From JAAYUH01 sp964640995 (GTDB taxonomy: Bacteria > Caldisericota > Caldisericia > B22-G15), in the NCBI GenBank assembly GCA_964640995.1, contig CAZXJJ010000002.1, forward strand, positions 214,668 through 278,667: a DNA stretch of 64,000 nt, in the 5' to 3' direction. Positions 63,150 through 64,000 of the stretch are shown here, one piece after another. A program made the translations under genes and the position numbers. The notes below the pieces were generated by a model. It was not told where the DNA came from. It did no database searches and worked only from the letters and a program-made list of their open reading frames with translations. How positions within the stretch are numbered: the stretch's first letter is position 1; the number at the start of each line of letters is the position of its first letter.

Positions 63150-64000
63150 ATTCATGAATTAAAAAAAATAGATTTTAAAGTATGTATTTTAATAATAACA
63201 ATATTATCTAAAATTTTTTCTATTTAAAGATTTTTTACATGAGTGGGACACAATAAATTTTGCATTAGCAATCAAAAAGTTTAATATTTATGCTGACCAA
63301 CCACATCCATCAGGGTATTCTATTCCAGTGTTATTAAGTAAGATAATTTTTATTTTTGTCAAAGATGAATTAATTTCTTTTGTCAAAGATGAATTAATTT
63401 CTTTACAAATTTTATCTTTAATATTTTCGATTATTACAGTGTTAATTTTTTAATTTTTCTTGAAATTATTAAAAAATTAAAAATATTCATTTTTAGCGAC
63501 AGTGATATTTTTTTTTACCTCTATTTTTTGGTTTTATGGAACTTTTGAAGACATTTATTCATCTGAAGGACTTTCAACGCTTTTAATTGGTTTATTATCG
63601 TATTTAACTTTACTAACTAAAAAAATAACTTTACTCTCAATATTTTATGGTTTAATTGGTGGAATAAGATTTAATGACCTGATTTTCTTTTTTCCACTCA
63701 TCATTTATGTATTTCTTAAAATAAATATTAAGTTTTAAGAAATTTTTATTAAAAGAATATTAATGGTTATATCAAATTTAGTTTGGTTCATACCAACACT
63801 TTATTATAGTGGCGAATACGAAATATACTCATTTCATTCTAAAGTGCTTTTTACCTGGGTATTATCAATATCTATCTTTTTCTATAATTACTTATGGTTT
63901 AAAAGAACCTTTGAATCATTTAAAATTTTTAAAAGAAACAATTTATGTTATAATTTCTTTAATTTATATGATTTCAAAGAATAAAAATAAATTAGTATTT
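63150..64000 (+). pseudogene. Broken GT-C/PMT-like membrane glycosyltransferase
   Basis: The fragments DFLHEWDTINFALAIKKFNIY and ADQPHPSGYSIPVLLSK are the first loop of GT-C/DUF2723-like enzymes (acidic Asp after the first helix; HPxGY), followed by many hydrophobic helices (FSIITVLIF, FFFTSIFWFYGTFEDIYSSEG, LIGGIRFNDLIFFFPL). Several frameshifts and stops (near 63225, 63450, 63738) break it, and a 24-base tandem duplication lies at 63355-63402. It continues past the window. It may have added a sugar to lipids or pilins. Confidence 0.65.
63355..63402 (+). repeat. 24-base tandem duplication
   Basis: Two exact copies of TTTGTCAAAGATGAATTAAT plus TTCT, adding eight codons (FVKDELIS) in frame to the broken GT-C gene. 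Typical of replication slippage. Confidence 0.85.

Noticed and set aside
63355..63402. CRISPR-like repeat
   Set aside because: Only two directly adjacent copies with no spacers; no cas genes in the window.

Overview
The window is strongly AT-rich bacterial DNA. Coding is dense, Arg codons are mostly AGA, and proteins are rich in Lys, Glu and Ile. Start sites usually carry a clear GGAGG, and several promoters read TTGACA-N16/17-TAAAAT or TATAAT. The ctc-pth-mfd gene order, prs-glmU pair, glmS ribozyme, copper-amine-oxidase-like surface domain and type IV pilin genes fit a low-GC, probably thermophilic or anaerobic lineage (a Firmicutes relative, Caldisericota, Dictyoglomota or similar). I cannot place it more precisely.

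Layout. 1-3.8 kb: a decayed gene for a secreted gingipain-type (C25) protease. 3.8-8.1 kb: rplY/ctc, pth and mfd. 8.1-13.7 kb: a molybdopterin protein, a small membrane protein, an RNA methyltransferase, a methyltransferase/ATP-grasp fusion, a CPBP protease and a lipoprotein gene interrupted by TAG. 13.7-19 kb: tgt, a NitT/TauT-type ABC transporter without a binding protein, and an Fe-alcohol dehydrogenase. 19-28 kb: an alpha-oxoamine synthase, a Clp1-like kinase, beta-lactamase-fold and amidohydrolase genes, adenine deaminase, a carbonic-anhydrase-like protein, a UbiA prenyltransferase, a DUF6391 protein and a cyclic-2,3-DPG-synthetase-like GTPase. 28-34 kb: a CHASE4-HAMP-GGDEF diguanylate cyclase, an AI-2E permease, YtxH and DUF948-like proteins, prs and glmU. 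34-42 kb: a broken saccharopine-dehydrogenase-like gene, a Dpp/Opp transporter (binding protein and two permeases, no ATPases), and a broken RuBisCO-like gene and FGGY kinase gene. 42.4 kb: tRNA-Gln(UUG).

42.5-54 kb reads on the + strand: an alpha/beta hydrolase, a large multidomain surface protein with a C39-like peptidase, a DrrAB-type ABC exporter, an OsmC protein, glmM, a glmS ribozyme, glmS, a nucleotidyltransferase and a DUF4388 protein. With glmU this completes glucosamine-6-phosphate to UDP-GlcNAc. 54-62.6 kb reads on the - strand and holds six pilin-like genes. A DUF433/DUF5615 pair, a HEPN/MNT pair and further broken genes sit among them. 62.6-64 kb holds decaying + strand remnants, including a GT-C-type membrane protein.

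The strongest observations are two RNA switches. (1) The glmS ribozyme overlaps the end of glmM: its cleavage site and P1/P2 lie inside the glmM frame, and the glmM stop codon sits next to an extra hairpin in the ribozyme, so cleavage would leave glmM mRNA without a stop. (2) The lead pilin has a ~155-nt leader behind a near-consensus promoter. It contains a compact GC-rich 82-nt folded element, one strand of which (GGCGCCAU) can instead pair perfectly with AUGGCGCC just upstream of the pilin ribosome-binding site. This looks like a ligand-responsive translational switch that I cannot assign to a known class; c-di-GMP is one possible ligand given the pilin context and the nearby cyclase.
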